A stretch of DNA of 64,000 bases from Acetispira formosa (nom. nud.). GTDB lineage: Bacteria; Desulfobacterota; Desulfarculia; Adiutricales; Adiutricaceae. This document shows positions 51,994-60,981 of this stretch, piece after piece. Each line of letters starts with the position of its first letter. Position 1 is the stretch's first letter. A model generated the notes under the pieces. It was given only the letters and a program-made list of their open reading frames with translations, did no database searches and was not told where the DNA came from. The stretch lies in assembly GCA_023525915.1 (NCBI GenBank), contig CP026657.1, forward strand, positions 3,000,001 to 3,064,000, read 5' to 3'. The position numbers were made by a program, and so were the translations under genes.

Positions 51994-52740
51994 ATGAACA
52001 CCATATTGATTGATTTGAAGAATCTTCAGGAGGTCGATGACCAGCTGAAAGCCTGCCGTGAGGCGGCGGCGGCAGCCGCCGCCCGGATGGAGGAGGCCCG
52101 GCTGGGGCTGAAAGGCTTTGAAGACCGGTTGACCCAAGTGAAGGGCGAACTGGACAAGATGCGCAGCCGCCATCAGGAGCTGGAAGTTGAAGTCAGTCAG
52201 TTGTCCGTCAAGCGGGACAACAACCTCAAGCGTCAGGGGGCCGTGAAGAACAATAATGAATTCACCGCGCTGGCCAAGGAGGCCGAATACATTTCCGGCC
52301 GCATCAATGATGTTGAGGATGAAATTCTTGAGCTTCTGGACAGGATTGAGAAAGCCGAAGCCCAAAAGGCCGATCTGGAAATCGTGGTGACGGAAGAGAC
52401 GGCTGCGTATGGCCGGACCGCGTCTGAGATAGAGTCGTCAGTCAAGGCCGGAAACGAAGCCCAGGCCGGCCTTCTTTCCGCGCGGCAGACTTTGGTGGAA
52501 TCTTTGCCCGCTGATAAATTGCGTCAGTATGACGAACTGATCAAAATCAGGGCCGGGCGGGCTGTGACCCCGGCGGCGGAGGGAATGTGCCAGGCCTGCC
52601 GTCTTGGTTTCCCCCCGCAGTTGTTCAATGAGCTTCAGCGCAATGAAAAGATCAACACCTGTCCCAACTGCAGCCGCATCCTCTACTGGCGCGACCACCC
52701 CGACTATGTGCGTGGTCCGCACGGGACTACGTCTGGGTAG
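51994..52740 (+). CDS. COG1579-type coiled-coil zinc-ribbon protein
   Basis: A 248-residue protein with a long antiparallel coiled-coil (about 1-180) and a C-terminal zinc ribbon with CQAC and CPNC. The interior KRDNNLKRQGAVKNNNEFTA is the family's central conserved block. It is commonly next to nif3-like genes, as here; the function is unclear, with nucleic-acid binding suspected. The ATG at 51994 behind GGGAGAA is preferred. The last eight residues (GPHGTTSG) and the stop are encoded by the outer end of a family-B half element, so its tail has been remodelled. Confidence 0.85.
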   Translation: MNTILIDLKNLQEVDDQLKACREAAAAAAARMEEARLGLKGFEDRLTQVKGELDKMRSRHQELEVEVSQLSVKRDNNLKRQGAVKNNNEFTALAKEAEYISGRINDVEDEILELLDRIEKAEAQKADLEIVVTEETAAYGRTASEIESSVKAGNEAQAGLLSARQTLVESLPADKLRQYDELIKIRAGRAVTPAAEGMCQACRLGFPPQLFNELQRNEKINTCPNCSRILYWRDHPDYVRGPHGTTSG

Positions 52741-52806
52741 CGGTTTCCCGTAATAGTTGATTTTGGCGGCCATCATCGTATTAAGAGCGTTGCCCCCGTG
52801 GCTATA
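52712..52806. repeat. Family-B half element overlapping a gene end
   Basis: It contains CGTCTGGGTAGCGG, CCCGTAATAGTTGATTTTGG and CATCATCGTATTAAGAGCG, the left half of the family. Inverted relative to 50755-50856, so the two halves bracket the nif3-like/COG1579 pair. Confidence 0.78.
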
Positions 52807-52810
52807 GGCT

Positions 52811-53788
52811 ATGCAGATAACTTATGTGAAATTTTTTGAATCGGGACACTTCCGGCTCTGGGCTGTCGTCCAGTTGGTCAGCCTGGAAGTGTTGATGATA
52901 ATGGCCGCCGCTTTGCTCTGGCCTTTCATTGCCTATGCGGAAGAACAGCCGTCAGGCCATAGCCCCGCCTCCGGTCTGGCCGCCGCCATCAGAGAGGTCG
53001 CCGTCGCCCCTTCCCCGGCCCGGCCAATCATACCGGGGGAGGCTTTGACCACGGCTTTGGAGAAATTTATCGGCGTGCCGTTCCGGGTGGACGGCGCCCT
53101 CAATCTAGCCGGCCAATGGGTCACTTTCAACCAGCCGGAGACGCCCCTTAAAGGTCCGGGCTTCAATTGCAGCGGCTTTACCGTGGCCGCCGCCCGTGAA
53201 CTGTTAGGTGAGGATTTTCCACTAAATACCGTCGGGGCCGACCGCCAGGGCGATTCCGGCCCCGGCTCACCGCTCGGCCATGATTGGGATTTCGGCCTGG
53301 ATTTGATCCTCAACCTCAGCCAGAACCATCCCCGCCGCTTCCTGCCGCCCCAGCCTGTAACCGACGCGGACCAGCCGCCGCTGTTTCCTCTTCGACCCGG
53401 ACGGGCCCTGGGCTGGGGGCTTGATATTCAAAGCCCGGAACTGGAGGGCCTTTTGCGCCAGCTCCGGCCGGGACATTTCGCTTTTTTTGTCTTTTCCAAG
53501 CCATCCGGCCATTTTCCAGCCGGAGTTTCCTATTATCATGTCGGCATCATAATTCCTGATAATTCAGGTATCTGGCTTTATCACACCACCAGGCAGTCCC
53601 GCACCTATCGTCTCAATCTGGGCGACCCGGCCGGGATGAGCCGCCTGCGCCGCAGTTTTCCGGCCATAAAGGGCGGCGAACGCCGCGTCTTCATGGTGGA
53701 GGTCATACCATCTGGCGCCATTTGCCCGCCTATGGACCGCATGACGCCCGGCATTTCCACTCCCACACTGTCTCTATCTCTGAAATAA
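52811..53788 (+). CDS. NlpC/P60-like secreted protein
   Basis: A 325-residue protein with an N-terminal hydrophobic segment ending IAYAEE, probably a signal peptide. A cysteine in GFNCSGFTVAAARELLG and a histidine in YYHVGIIIPDN match the order and context of the NlpC/P60 catalytic pair, suggesting a wall peptide hydrolase or related amidase. A Pro-rich insert separates them (about 165-205), which is longer than in standard domains. The start is uncertain: the ATG at 52811 lies against a family-B half element; ATGs at 52895 and 52901 would shorten the leader. No neighbour shares its strand closely. Confidence 0.6.
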   Translation: MQITYVKFFESGHFRLWAVVQLVSLEVLMIMAAALLWPFIAYAEEQPSGHSPASGLAAAIREVAVAPSPARPIIPGEALTTALEKFIGVPFRVDGALNLAGQWVTFNQPETPLKGPGFNCSGFTVAAARELLGEDFPLNTVGADRQGDSGPGSPLGHDWDFGLDLILNLSQNHPRRFLPPQPVTDADQPPLFPLRPGRALGWGLDIQSPELEGLLRQLRPGHFAFFVFSKPSGHFPAGVSYYHVGIIIPDNSGIWLYHTTRQSRTYRLNLGDPAGMSRLRRSFPAIKGGERRVFMVEVIPSGAICPPMDRMTPGISTPTLSLSLK

Positions 53789-53824
53789 AATATAGTGCCG
53801 CATAATTCTTGAAATTCTGGAAAA

Positions 53825-53968
53825 GCGGTTGCCCGCCGACGGGAGAAATGTTTTTGCCCGGCTCTGGTTCCGGGGGTCTTTAGTCACCAGAGCCGGGCAA
53901 AAACATTTCTCCCGTCGGCTACATAGTGGCTCCCCAGGGCTGGAAAGTGCGCTTGGCCCCGGCGGGTT
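53825..53968. repeat. Family-C element, one hairpin
   Basis: Arms CGACGGGAGAAATGTTTTTG and complement, then GCCCGGCTCTGG / CCAGAGCCGGGC, around the loop TTCCGGGGGTCTTTAGTCA. The second hairpin is reduced to a remnant (GCCCCGGCGGGTT). It is inverted relative to 62153-62300. Confidence 0.83.
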
Positions 53969-54024
53969 AATGCGGTTCCGAAATTATAAGATTCTCTATG
54001 TACTGGGTGTTACACGGTACTTAC

Positions 54025-56241
54025 CTACTCGGCGTACATAAATGTTATTTCGCCGATAATTTTCAACTGCACAGTGTTGGTCAGTTCGCTGTGGCTAAGG
54101 ATGACCAGGTTGGGGATAAACCTTTCCGTCAGTTTGTGGAGGTGCCGCCTGATCATGGGCGTACACAGCACCACCGGCTGATAGTTCTGATTGGTCAGTT
54201 CGGTTATGCCGTTGTTCAGGGCTGTGAGTATCCGCTGGCCTGTGTCAGGATCAAGCGACATATAGGCTCCGCGATCGGTCTCATTCAATGAGCGGGCCAG
54301 GGCCTCCTCTATGTCTCCGCCCAGAGTCATCAGCGGCAGCTCGCCTCCGGCCGTAAGGTATTGCTTCAGAATGGACCGGGCCAGCCGCTGGCGGACGAAC
54401 TCAGTCAAAAGATCCACATCCTTGGTGATCATGGCGTGATCGGCCAGAACTTCCATAATGCTGGGCATATCGCGGACGGAAACCCGCTCTCGCAGGAGGT
54501 TCTGCAAAACTTTCTGCACCTGTCCCAGTGAGAGAAGGCCCGGCACCAGTTCTTCCACCACCTTTTCGTCGGTGGCGGCCACGCCGTCGATGAGTTTTTG
54601 CACATCCTGCCTGGAAATAAGCTCGCTGGCGTGAAGACGGATAACTTCCGTCAGGTGTGTGGCAATAACAGTGGCCAGATCGACCACCGTCCAGCCGGCG
54701 TGCTGGGCTTCGTCCTTTCTTTCTTCCGGTATCCAGGTGGCCGGAAGGCCGAAGGCCGGTTCGAAGGTCGGGATGCCGGGAATTTCGCGCCGGGCGTCGC
54801 CGGGGTTCATGGCCAACTGGTGGCCCACCATCATCTCGGCCCTGGCCACTTCATTGCCTTTAATCAGAATGGCATATTCACCGGGACGAAGCTGAAGGTT
54901 GTCGCGCACATGCATGGGCGGCACGATAAAGCCGGATTCCAGGGCAAACTGCCGCCGGATGGAGCGGATACGCTCCAGAAGCTCGCCGCCTTGATCGTCG
55001 TCCACCAGGGGAATCAGGCCATAACCCACTTCCAGCTCCAGAACATCCAGAGGCAAAAGCGCTTCGACCTTTTCCGGGCCAGGCGGAGGACCGCCCGCCG
55101 GTCTGGGGCCGCCGCCGGAAGGGGCCGGTGCGCTTGCGCCTCCGGCCGGGGCGGGAGGAGGCGCGCCGCCGCCGGGCGGGGGAGCCCCGCCTCCGGCCGC
55201 CGCCGGGCGGGGCGACGGCCCGCCTCCGGCGGCCAAGGCCGCTTCAATGCGCCTGCGTCTGAAAATCGCATAGGAACCCGCGCCGATGAGGATGCCGGTG
55301 GAACAGAAAGCCAGGGTCGGCATGCCCGGCAAAAGGCCGAACAGAAAGACCACGCCCCCGGCCAGACCAAGCGCTTCCGGGCGCAGGGTGAACTGGCGGG
55401 CATAGTCCTTGCTCATGGTTTCCTCAGCCCCGGCCCGGCTGACGATGATACCGGCCGAAGTGGAGATGAGAAGCGCCGGAATCTGGCCCACCAGACCGTC
55501 GCCGATGGTCAGGATAGTATAGATCCCGGCGGCGCTGGCCGCATCCAGGTCATAGCGCACGATGCCAATGATCAGGCCGCCCACCAGGTTGATGGTGGTG
55601 GTGATAATACTGGCCACCGCATCGCCGCGCACGAACTTGGAGGCGCCGTCCATCGCGCCGTAGAAATCGGCTTCCTTGGCAATGGTTTTGCGGCGGGCGT
55701 TGGCCTCTTCCTCACCGATGGTTCCGGCGGACAAGTCCGCGTCAATGGCCATCTGCTTGCCGGGCATGGCGTCCAGGGTAAAACGGGCCGCCACTTCCGC
55801 GATACGGCCTGAACCCTTGGTGATAACCATGAAGTTGATCAGCACCAGGATGATAAAGATGATGATGCCGACCGCGTAATCGCCCTGAACCACGAAAAAG
55901 CCAAAGGCCTGAATAACGTCGCCGGCCGCCTGAGGCCCTTCGGCCCCGCGCAGCAAAATAACGCGGGTGGTGGCCACGTTGGTGGCCAGACGAAAAAGCG
56001 TCAGAACCAGCAATAGTGACGGGAAAATGGAAAAGTCCAGCGGCTTGAGGGTATAAAGGGCGGTGAGCAGCACGATGATGGATATGGTGACATTGAAAGT
56101 CAGGCACAGATCCAGCATGGCCGTGGGCACGGGAAAGATCATCACCGCCAGAATGATGATGACACCCACGCCCATGGCCAGCTCACCGCCATAGGTTTTG
56201 ATTTTATCCTTTATTTTAAACAGGATGCTATTTTCGTCCAC
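54025..56241 (-). CDS. flhA: Flagellar export gate protein FlhA
   Basis: A 738-residue export-gate component. The first 325 residues hold eight membrane helices and the FHIPEP region (NFMVITKGSGRIAEVAARFT, DALPGKQ-type MDAMPGKQMAIDADL). The cytosolic domain binds export substrates and chaperones (LDVLELEVGYGLIPLVD onward, VVLCTPMIRRHLHKLTER). A linker of about 55 residues rich in Pro, Gly and Ala (about 333-390) makes it longer than the usual 690. Its start overlaps the flhB stop by 14 bp. It is the last gene of the visible flagellar run. Confidence 0.96.
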   Translation of the reverse strand: MDENSILFKIKDKIKTYGGELAMGVGVIIILAVMIFPVPTAMLDLCLTFNVTISIIVLLTALYTLKPLDFSIFPSLLLVLTLFRLATNVATTRVILLRGAEGPQAAGDVIQAFGFFVVQGDYAVGIIIFIILVLINFMVITKGSGRIAEVAARFTLDAMPGKQMAIDADLSAGTIGEEEANARRKTIAKEADFYGAMDGASKFVRGDAVASIITTTINLVGGLIIGIVRYDLDAASAAGIYTILTIGDGLVGQIPALLISTSAGIIVSRAGAEETMSKDYARQFTLRPEALGLAGGVVFLFGLLPGMPTLAFCSTGILIGAGSYAIFRRRRIEAALAAGGGPSPRPAAAGGGAPPPGGGAPPPAPAGGASAPAPSGGGPRPAGGPPPGPEKVEALLPLDVLELEVGYGLIPLVDDDQGGELLERIRSIRRQFALESGFIVPPMHVRDNLQLRPGEYAILIKGNEVARAEMMVGHQLAMNPGDARREIPGIPTFEPAFGLPATWIPEERKDEAQHAGWTVVDLATVIATHLTEVIRLHASELISRQDVQKLIDGVAATDEKVVEELVPGLLSLGQVQKVLQNLLRERVSVRDMPSIMEVLADHAMITKDVDLLTEFVRQRLARSILKQYLTAGGELPLMTLGGDIEEALARSLNETDRGAYMSLDPDTGQRILTALNNGITELTNQNYQPVVLCTPMIRRHLHKLTERFIPNLVILSHSELTNTVQLKIIGEITFMYAE

Positions 56242-57310
56242 TCGGGCCCCTGCCTTTTAACTTATAAACGTAACTTAACACTTCGGCTACAGCCTTGTAA
56301 AATTCAAAGGGAATGATCTGGCCCACTTCAGCCACCTTGTAGAGGGCCTGGGCCAGGGGTTTGTTTTCAACCACCGGAACTTTGGCTTCCTTGGCGATAT
56401 CCTTGATCCTTTGAGCCAGCAAATCCTGCCCCTTGGCCAGCACCAGGGGCGCCTGGGCCAGGGAGGCGTCGTAAACCAGGGCTATGGCGTAATGGGTGGG
56501 GTTGGTCACGACCACATCGGCTTTGGGCACATCGCCCAGCATCCGCTTTCTGGCTCCCTCCATCTGAATCTGGCGGATTCTGGCCTTAACTTTGGGGTCG
56601 CCTTCCATATTTTTGGATTCATCCTTAATTTCCTGTTTGCTCATGCGCATATCACGCTTGAATTGCCATTTCTGATAGGCATAGTCAAAAAAAGCCATGA
56701 TCAGAAGGGTCAGAACAACCTTGAAATACATTTCCATGGTCACTTTAAGGGTGAACAGGGCCATCTCTACCGGCTGCATATCGATCATGACGGTAAAGTC
56801 TTCCATGTAGCCGTTGATGACGGAATAACACAACCGGCCGATAATGGCCAGTTTCACGGTGTTTTTTACCAAATCAACCAAAGACTTCAGCTTAAACATA
56901 TTCTTGAAGCCCTTGATTGGATCTATGTTTGACAGCTTGAACTGGATATTATCCGTGCTGATGACCAATCCGCCCATTTGATAGAGGTTTACGGCCACCC
57001 CGGTGAGCGCGACAGCAAAAGCCAGGGGCATGATCATAATCAAAACTTCACGTATGGCCGTGTAAAACCAGGGCCAGATATCAACGGTGGTGATGTCGAA
57101 CTCGGCTATCCTCCAGACATAATAGGTATACATGCCAGCCAGACGTTCCCAGATATACGGACTCCACACCACGAGAACGGACCCGGCCACCAACAGGATG
57201 ATGGCCGAGGTGACTTCCATGCTTTGGCCGACCTGGCCTTTTTCCCTGGCCTTACCGAGTTTATGCCCGGTAGGCTCTTCAGTCTTTTCTCCGCCTTCAT
57301 CATTGGCCAT
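56228..57310 (-). CDS. flhB: Flagellar export switch protein FlhB
   Basis: A 360-residue protein with four membrane helices and a cytosolic domain that self-cleaves to change export specificity from hook to filament. The cleavage motif is intact in VVTNPTHYAIAL (NPTH), followed by AKGQDLLAQRIKDIAKE. The N-terminal EKTEEPTGHKLGKAREKGQV is highly typical. Located between fliR and flhA with short spacers or overlap. Confidence 0.96.
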   Translation of the reverse strand: MANDEGGEKTEEPTGHKLGKAREKGQVGQSMEVTSAIILLVAGSVLVVWSPYIWERLAGMYTYYVWRIAEFDITTVDIWPWFYTAIREVLIMIMPLAFAVALTGVAVNLYQMGGLVISTDNIQFKLSNIDPIKGFKNMFKLKSLVDLVKNTVKLAIIGRLCYSVINGYMEDFTVMIDMQPVEMALFTLKVTMEMYFKVVLTLLIMAFFDYAYQKWQFKRDMRMSKQEIKDESKNMEGDPKVKARIRQIQMEGARKRMLGDVPKADVVVTNPTHYAIALVYDASLAQAPLVLAKGQDLLAQRIKDIAKEAKVPVVENKPLAQALYKVAEVGQIIPFEFYKAVAEVLSYVYKLKGRGPSGRK

Positions 57311-57376
57311 GGCTGTATACCTCCTTTCCCTAAGGATAACCCTTTAATACAAAGGGCCGCTGGCGTCCGATTCCTC

Positions 57377-58168
57377 TTATTGAACAGGAGCGAAATAATG
57401 TAAGAGCCGGTCCAGGGTTCCATCGACCCCCACCAGGAGCTGCCCCAGAATCTGGGGCCACCAGGGCATGGAAAAGCCCAGGACGCTGAAGCCGACGATA
57501 ATGTAAACCGGTATGCCCACAAACAGGATATTCATTTGGGGCACGGCCTTGGCCACAATGCCAAAGGCCGCTTTCACACAGAAAAGCACGCCTATGACCG
57601 GGCCGGCAATCTGGAGGGCCAGAATATTCATGCCCAGCATGGCCCGGATGACTTCAGTGAAAATCTCAGGCCGCCAGATGTTCAAAAGTCCGGGCGGAGC
57701 AATTGTAAAACTTTCCACCATGGCCTTGATGAGCAGCATGTGTCCATTGGCGTAAAGGAAGATGAGGCTCATAAACATATGCAACAGTAGTGCCAATTGG
57801 GGCGTCTGGCCGCCGCTGGTGGGGTCCATGCTGTTGAGCATGGAAAGGCTCATCTGGAAACTCATATATTCACCGGCCATTTTGACGGCTTCCAGAATAA
57901 CCTTCACCATAAAAGACAGGGTAAATCCGATGATGAACTCGCCCAGCATCAGCGGCACATAGCCATACCAGGTCATCGGGAGCATGGAGGCGTTATACTC
58001 CACCTGGGGAGCGACGGCAAAGGTCATCATCAGGCACAAAAGAACCTTGACCTGGGTTAGAACCGTGTTGCCACTGAAGATCGGGGCGAAAACTATCACG
58101 GTGGAGACGCGCAGAAGCACCAGCACATAGGCCGTAAATTCGGCCGCGTTGATTATCGGAGCGCCCAC
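57377..58168 (-). CDS. fliR: Flagellar export gate protein FliR
   Basis: A 263-residue membrane protein of the export gate, with about six helices. Family features include EFIIGFTLSFMVKVILEAVKMAGEY, and GPVIGVLFCVKAAFGIVAKAVPQMNILFVGIPV toward the C-terminus. It assembles with FliP and FliQ in the secretion pore. It follows fliQ by 16 bp and precedes flhB by 66 bp. Confidence 0.94.
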   Translation of the reverse strand: MGAPIINAAEFTAYVLVLLRVSTVIVFAPIFSGNTVLTQVKVLLCLMMTFAVAPQVEYNASMLPMTWYGYVPLMLGEFIIGFTLSFMVKVILEAVKMAGEYMSFQMSLSMLNSMDPTSGGQTPQLALLLHMFMSLIFLYANGHMLLIKAMVESFTIAPPGLLNIWRPEIFTEVIRAMLGMNILALQIAGPVIGVLFCVKAAFGIVAKAVPQMNILFVGIPVYIIVGFSVLGFSMPWWPQILGQLLVGVDGTLDRLLHYFAPVQ

Positions 58169-58184
58169 GTCGGATTACTCTTCG

Positions 58185-58499
58185 TTAGTCACGGGGAATG
58201 AAAAGGCCGTCATTGGCGACCCCATCCCCGATCCTGACCCATTCAGGGAAGTGAGTGAAGACGTTGGCGGTAAAGTCGGTCAGCTCTTCCAGCATCCAGG
58301 GGCCGGCGATAACCAGGGTCACGGTAATGGCAAGAATTTTTGGGATGAACTGAAGGGTCTGTTCCTGTATATGGGTGGTGGCCTGAAAAATACTGATGGC
58401 CAGACCCACTATCAGCCCCACACCCAGCATCGGCAGAGCCAGGGTCAGCACCATTTCCATGGACCTTCGCCCAAAATCTATAACAAATTCGGGGGTCAT
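58185..58499 (-). CDS. fliQ: Flagellar export gate protein FliQ
   Basis: A 104-residue protein with two membrane helices (LTLALPMLGVGLIVGLAISIF and LAITVTLVIAGPWMLEEL), separated by the QATTHIQEQTLQFIPK loop that is the best-conserved part of the family. Slightly longer than the usual 89 residues because of a C-terminal tail. It forms four copies in the export gate. Confidence 0.94.
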   Translation of the reverse strand: MTPEFVIDFGRRSMEMVLTLALPMLGVGLIVGLAISIFQATTHIQEQTLQFIPKILAITVTLVIAGPWMLEELTDFTANVFTHFPEWVRIGDGVANDGLFIPRD

Positions 58500-58620
58500 T
58501 GTATATGTGCTCGCTTTCTTTCAAGGTTGGGGGCCCGGCCGGGCAGCAGCCTTGCGGGGATATGATTAAATTTAAAACACGCTGAAGGATTATTCAAGGC
58601 TCCGCTCCGGCGTGTAAGGA

Positions 58621-59487
58621 CTAGCCCCCCGCACCTATGGCATTCACAACCGCGGAGACATCCCCGAAACTTCGCACCAGCGAACCCACCACCAGATTCC
58701 AGCCGTCCACCAATACAAAGAGCATCAGTTTGAACGGCATCGACACCATTGACGGCGGCAGCATCATCATACCCATGGCCAGGAGAACCGAGGCCACCAC
58801 CATATCGATAACCACAAAGGGTATATAGAGCATAAAGCCGATAGTGAAGGCCGTCTTCAGCTCTGAAATGACAAAGGCCGGTATCAGGCTCATGGTCGGC
58901 ACTTCGCTTTTGTTCATCGGCCGGGTTTCACCCTGAATTTGCATGAACAAGGCCAGATCTTTGTCGCGCGTCTGAAGGAACATGAATTCGCGCACCGGCT
59001 CCAATGCTCTCTCCAAAGCTACGCGCTGGGTTATTTCATTGTTCATGAAGGGTTTGAAGGCCCTTTCATCCATTTGTTTCCAGACGGGCATCATCAGGTA
59101 GAAGGTCAGAAACAGGGCCAGACTGATGATGACCTGGTTAGGCGGCGACTGTTGGGTGCCCATGCCCTGTTTGAGGAAGGCGAACACGGTGACTATTCTG
59201 ACAAAGGAGGTCATGAGAATCAAAAGTGAGGGGGCCAGGGTCAGAACTGTCATTATGAACAGGATGTTGAGAACCGTGGCGATCTGCTCGGGATCATCGG
59301 CCTGGTCCATGCTCAGACTGATAGTGGGAATGGGAATCGACTGGGCCAGAGCCATATCCGGGAACAACAGCCCGGCCACAACAACCAGCAGCAAGGCGAC
59401 AAACATGAACAGCCCGGCCATTTTCATAAAACGGCCGCGCCCGGCTCGGGCTAGTGAGGCCCTTACAATTGCGCCGGATGTTTTCAT
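58621..59487 (-). CDS. fliP: Flagellar export gate protein FliP
   Basis: A 288-residue protein with a cleavable signal-like N-terminus, then ILMTSFVRIVTVFAFLKQGMG, QQSPPNQVIISLALFLTFY and, near the end, GMMMLPPSMVSMPFKLMLFVLVDGW, the clear FliP signatures. Forms the pentameric core of the export pore. The ATG overlaps the fliO stop by 4 bp. A 121-bp gap follows before fliQ. Confidence 0.95.
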   Translation of the reverse strand: MKTSGAIVRASLARAGRGRFMKMAGLFMFVALLLVVVAGLLFPDMALAQSIPIPTISLSMDQADDPEQIATVLNILFIMTVLTLAPSLLILMTSFVRIVTVFAFLKQGMGTQQSPPNQVIISLALFLTFYLMMPVWKQMDERAFKPFMNNEITQRVALERALEPVREFMFLQTRDKDLALFMQIQGETRPMNKSEVPTMSLIPAFVISELKTAFTIGFMLYIPFVVIDMVVASVLLAMGMMMLPPSMVSMPFKLMLFVLVDGWNLVVGSLVRSFGDVSAVVNAIGAGG

Positions 59488-60113
59488 TTCGACCCTCCGC
59501 CGCGCGTATCGGCTATGCTGATATCAGGAGGCAAATCATCTTCCTCCGCCAACTGAAAAGAAAATTCATCATGAGGCTCACCGGCTTTTTTATCACGCAC
59601 CCAGTCGGCCAGGGGAATTATGCGATCCTGGGTGACCCCCACCACCAACAGACGCCCTTCCACTTCAACGGCGGCCAGATACTTCCGATTATCCAGCGGC
59701 ATAACGCCGCGCATGTTAAATATGGATTCCTGGCTTTTGCGTCCCCGGAAACGGCCGAAGCGCCCCAGCACTTTAAGGGTGATGAACAAGAGGGCCAGCA
59801 CCAGAATAAACATGCCGAAAGCCTGGAGAATATCCAGCCCATAACTCGGCCCCATGGGAGGCGGCCCATCAGTGCCAAGCACTTCCGATAGTGAGGGGGC
59901 CGGCGCGGATTGGCCCTCACCCTCACCACTGACGGCGGCCGACAGCAAATCAGAGGCGGCCGACGGCAGGTCAGTCGACGTCAAGGCCTCTGATTCAGCC
60001 TCAGCGCCGCGGCCTGTCTCCTGCCCCACGGCCGGAGTGGACGTTACAAGTATCATAAGGAGCGCCGCCAGGAGCAGCGGCGTCGCTATAGCGATTCTAT
60101 TAACGGCCGACAC
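59484..60113 (-). CDS. fliO: Flagellar assembly protein FliO
   Basis: A 209-residue membrane protein that helps assemble the FliP ring. An N-terminal hydrophobic segment with a possible signal ending (STPAVGQ), a linker rich in Ser, Ala and Glu, one membrane helix (ILQAFGMFILVLALLFITL), and a C-terminal FliO domain (GVMPLDNRKYLAAVEVEGRLLVVGVT). I place the start at a GTG at 60113. The frame remains open for about 90 codons upstream, but that part is translated repeat (60126-60356) and has no family similarity. The native RBS may have been disturbed by the repeat. Confidence 0.8.
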   Translation of the reverse strand: MSAVNRIAIATPLLLAALLMILVTSTPAVGQETGRGAEAESEALTSTDLPSAASDLLSAAVSGEGEGQSAPAPSLSEVLGTDGPPPMGPSYGLDILQAFGMFILVLALLFITLKVLGRFGRFRGRKSQESIFNMRGVMPLDNRKYLAAVEVEGRLLVVGVTQDRIIPLADWVRDKKAGEPHDEFSFQLAEEDDLPPDISIADTRGGGSK

Positions 60114-60125
60114 GCTTCCATTTAA

Positions 60126-60356
60126 CAGGGGTCGACCGAAGGGAGACGGAGCGCCAGCGACTGGTTTTAAGGCCGAAGCTGATGCTCGCCGGGCAAAAAC
60201 CACGTTTTTTGCCCGGCTGCCGGTCGCAAGCGGCCAGGGGCCGCCGCCAACGCCGAGGGGCGGCCCGTCTGAGTGTAGAGTAACGGCCGGGAAGCGGCCT
60301 TCTAAGAATTTGTTACTTATAAGTTCAGGGGAAAATGCCATACTTAAAATCGCCGG
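60126..60356 (-). repeat. Diverged family-A element in the fliN-fliO gap
   Basis: It carries GGAGCGCCAGCGACTGG, the hairpin GCCGGGCAAAAA / TTTTTTGCCCGGC (60188-60217, loop CCACG) and an end with GCCATACTTAAAATCGCC. It lies immediately upstream of the fliO start. Confidence 0.78.
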
Positions 60357-60385
60357 GAAAAAAGCTTTCATACATCCTCGGGCTA

Positions 60386-60838
60386 TCAAGCCAGACTCTT
60401 GACCCGTTCCATGGGGCTGACGATATCGGTTACGCGGACGCCGAATTTTTCATTGACCACGACCACCTCGCCTCGGGCCACAAGTTTGCCGTTGACGAAG
60501 ATTTCCAGGGGTTCACCGGCGAGTTTGCTCAATTCTATGACGGAGCCCTGACCCAATTGCAACAGATCATTAATGACCATTCTGGCCCGGCCCAGTTCCA
60601 CGGATATTTCCAGGGGAATATCCAGAATGAAATCCAGCGGGCGGCTGGCGCCATCCCCGGCCGCGGCCGGAGGAGGGCCGAAATGTCCGCCGCCGGGTCC
60701 GGGGCCGCCGGCGCCGCCCCCGCCCTCACCGGGCGGGGGCATGGCCGGGCCGGGGTCGCCCCAGTCCTGATCCAGGCCGTCGTCGTCGCTCATGAGTTTA
60801 TCAATGTCATTCTGTGAAATCGCCGGAGTATCAGCCAT
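60386..60838 (-). CDS. fliN: Flagellar motor switch protein FliN
   Basis: A 150-residue protein whose C-terminal 80 residues form the SpoA/FliN domain ([58 protein letters not shown]). It is part of the cytoplasmic C ring. The N-terminal half contains [10 protein letters not shown], a motif that resembles the FliM N-terminus, and a Pro/Gly-rich linker (about 30-65). A half family-B repeat separates it from fliM upstream. Confidence 0.94.
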   Translation of the reverse strand: MADTPAISQNDIDKLMSDDDGLDQDWGDPGPAMPPPGEGGGGAGGPGPGGGHFGPPPAAAGDGASRPLDFILDIPLEISVELGRARMVINDLLQLGQGSVIELSKLAGEPLEIFVNGKLVARGEVVVVNEKFGVRVTDIVSPMERVKSLA

Positions 60839-60857
60839 GATTCACTTCCTTTGTCAC

Positions 60858-60972
60858 CGGGCGCGGCCCGGACCATATGTCTTGGATAACGGTTTCCCGC
60901 AATAGTTGCTTTTGGCGGCCCTCATCTGATTAAGATCGGTGCGCCCTTGGCCAAATGCGCTGTGCCGGCCAA
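60858..60972. repeat. Family-B half element between fliM and fliN
   Basis: GGGCGCGGCCCGGACC, a diverged TTTCCCGCAATAGTTGC, TTTGGCGGCCCTCATC and GATTAAGATCGGTG show it to be a worn left half of family B. It lies within an operon-like run of flagellar genes. Confidence 0.7.
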
Positions 60973-60981
60973 TAACCTCAA

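Noticed and set aside
59484-60389. A longer FliO with about 90 extra N-terminal residues
   Set aside because: The extra part is translated family-A repeat, as shown by GDGAPATGF-like fragments in the opposite frame and the DNA match, and it would precede the membrane signal.
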